DNA of 64,000 nt from Phalacrocorax aristotelis (Eukaryota > Chordata > Aves > Suliformes > Phalacrocoracidae): assembly GCF_949628215.1 (NCBI RefSeq), contig NC_134276.1, forward strand, positions 69,108,233-69,172,232, given 5' to 3'. The notes beneath the pieces were generated by a model. That model saw only the letters and a list, made by a program, of their open reading frames with translations. It ran no database searches and was not told the origin of the DNA. Below, in pieces: positions 63,753 through 64,000 of this stretch. The first letter of the stretch is position 1. Each line of letters opens with the position of its first letter. Both the position numbers and the translations under genes were made by a program.

Positions 63753-64000
63753 GGAAATTGTTTTCTGAAGTGGGTAATTCAGAAGACTGGCATTAGAACG
63801 CATCCGAATCTTTCCCGGGAGCTATCCTCTCACAAACAAGGGGGATACCTGATTTAACTGTTTGAAATTTAACAGTAGCCCGTGTCTGGGCGTACGTGCA
63901 TCATGGAATGAATTTTGACACTGCAAATTTTTTCTCTCTGGCTTGGTGATCGGATTCAGAGTTTTGTTCTTGAAATAAGAGTTGTGTGTAAAAGCCTTAC

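Larger units (their letters stand above)
59498..63770 (+). other. ST6GAL2: Presumed ST6GAL2 3' UTR (end uncertain)
   Basis: This follows the TAG at 59495-59497. It contains AU-rich ATTTA-type motifs (for example near 59650 and 59830). A variant poly(A) signal with a strong GU-rich element lies near 59735, and canonical AATAAA signals lie at 62281, 63695 and 63747. The UTR may therefore be about 250 nt, 2.8 kb or 4.25 kb. There is no recognisable + strand coding sequence. Two minus-strand Cys-rich open frames (60395-60821) lie here. Confidence 0.45.

Noticed and set aside
1..64000. tRNA, rRNA, CRISPR, endogenous retrovirus or mitochondrial insert
   Set aside because: No cloverleaf boxes, repeat-spacer arrays, LTR pairs, gag/pol/env-like frames or mitochondrial gene sequence were seen on reading both strands.

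Overview
The window looks like vertebrate nuclear DNA, most likely from a bird. Coding sequence is sparse and split by GT-AG introns. The only clear interspersed repeats are CR1-type LINE fragments, including two that carry the CR1 3' end with its ATTCTATG-like tail repeats. There is one compact, very GC-rich CpG island in otherwise AT-rich sequence, and no operons or prokaryotic features. The species cannot be fixed from the sequence alone.

The main gene is ST6GAL2 (beta-galactoside alpha-2,6-sialyltransferase 2) on the + strand. Five coding exons (34843-35788, 40073-40170, 44120-44221, 45311-45485, 59229-59497) join in frame into a 529-residue type II Golgi sialyltransferase. It has a transmembrane anchor, stem, sialylmotifs L, S, III and VS, and the expected cysteines. 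A CpG island at about 8975-10330 is the likely promoter and non-coding first exon, with a good splice donor at 10302/10303. That gives a first intron of about 24 kb. A well-formed possible cassette exon at 33508-33614 would extend the protein N-terminus in frame. The 3' UTR begins at 59498 and may run to a poly(A) signal near 63747.

The most surprising item is on the - strand inside the last ST6GAL2 intron. At 56562-56789 there is a 75-codon terminal exon with an excellent 3' splice site, a stop codon and a nearby poly(A) signal. Its product begins like helix VIII and the C-terminal tail of an opsin-type GPCR; the best guess is the encephalopsin/TMT opsin group. No upstream exon of that gene was found between it and the window end, so its body should lie beyond 64 kb, giving a gene antisense to and overlapping the 3' part of ST6GAL2.

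Layout: 1-8970 upstream non-coding sequence; 8975-10330 CpG-island promoter; 10303-34785 intron 1; 34786-59497 coding exons and introns 2-5, with CR1 copies in intron 3 (sense) and intron 5 (one sense, one antisense, one doubtful) and the antisense opsin-like exon in intron 5; 59498 to about 63.77 kb presumed 3' UTR. Most short open frames elsewhere look like chance. No tRNA, rRNA, CRISPR array or complete mobile element was seen.
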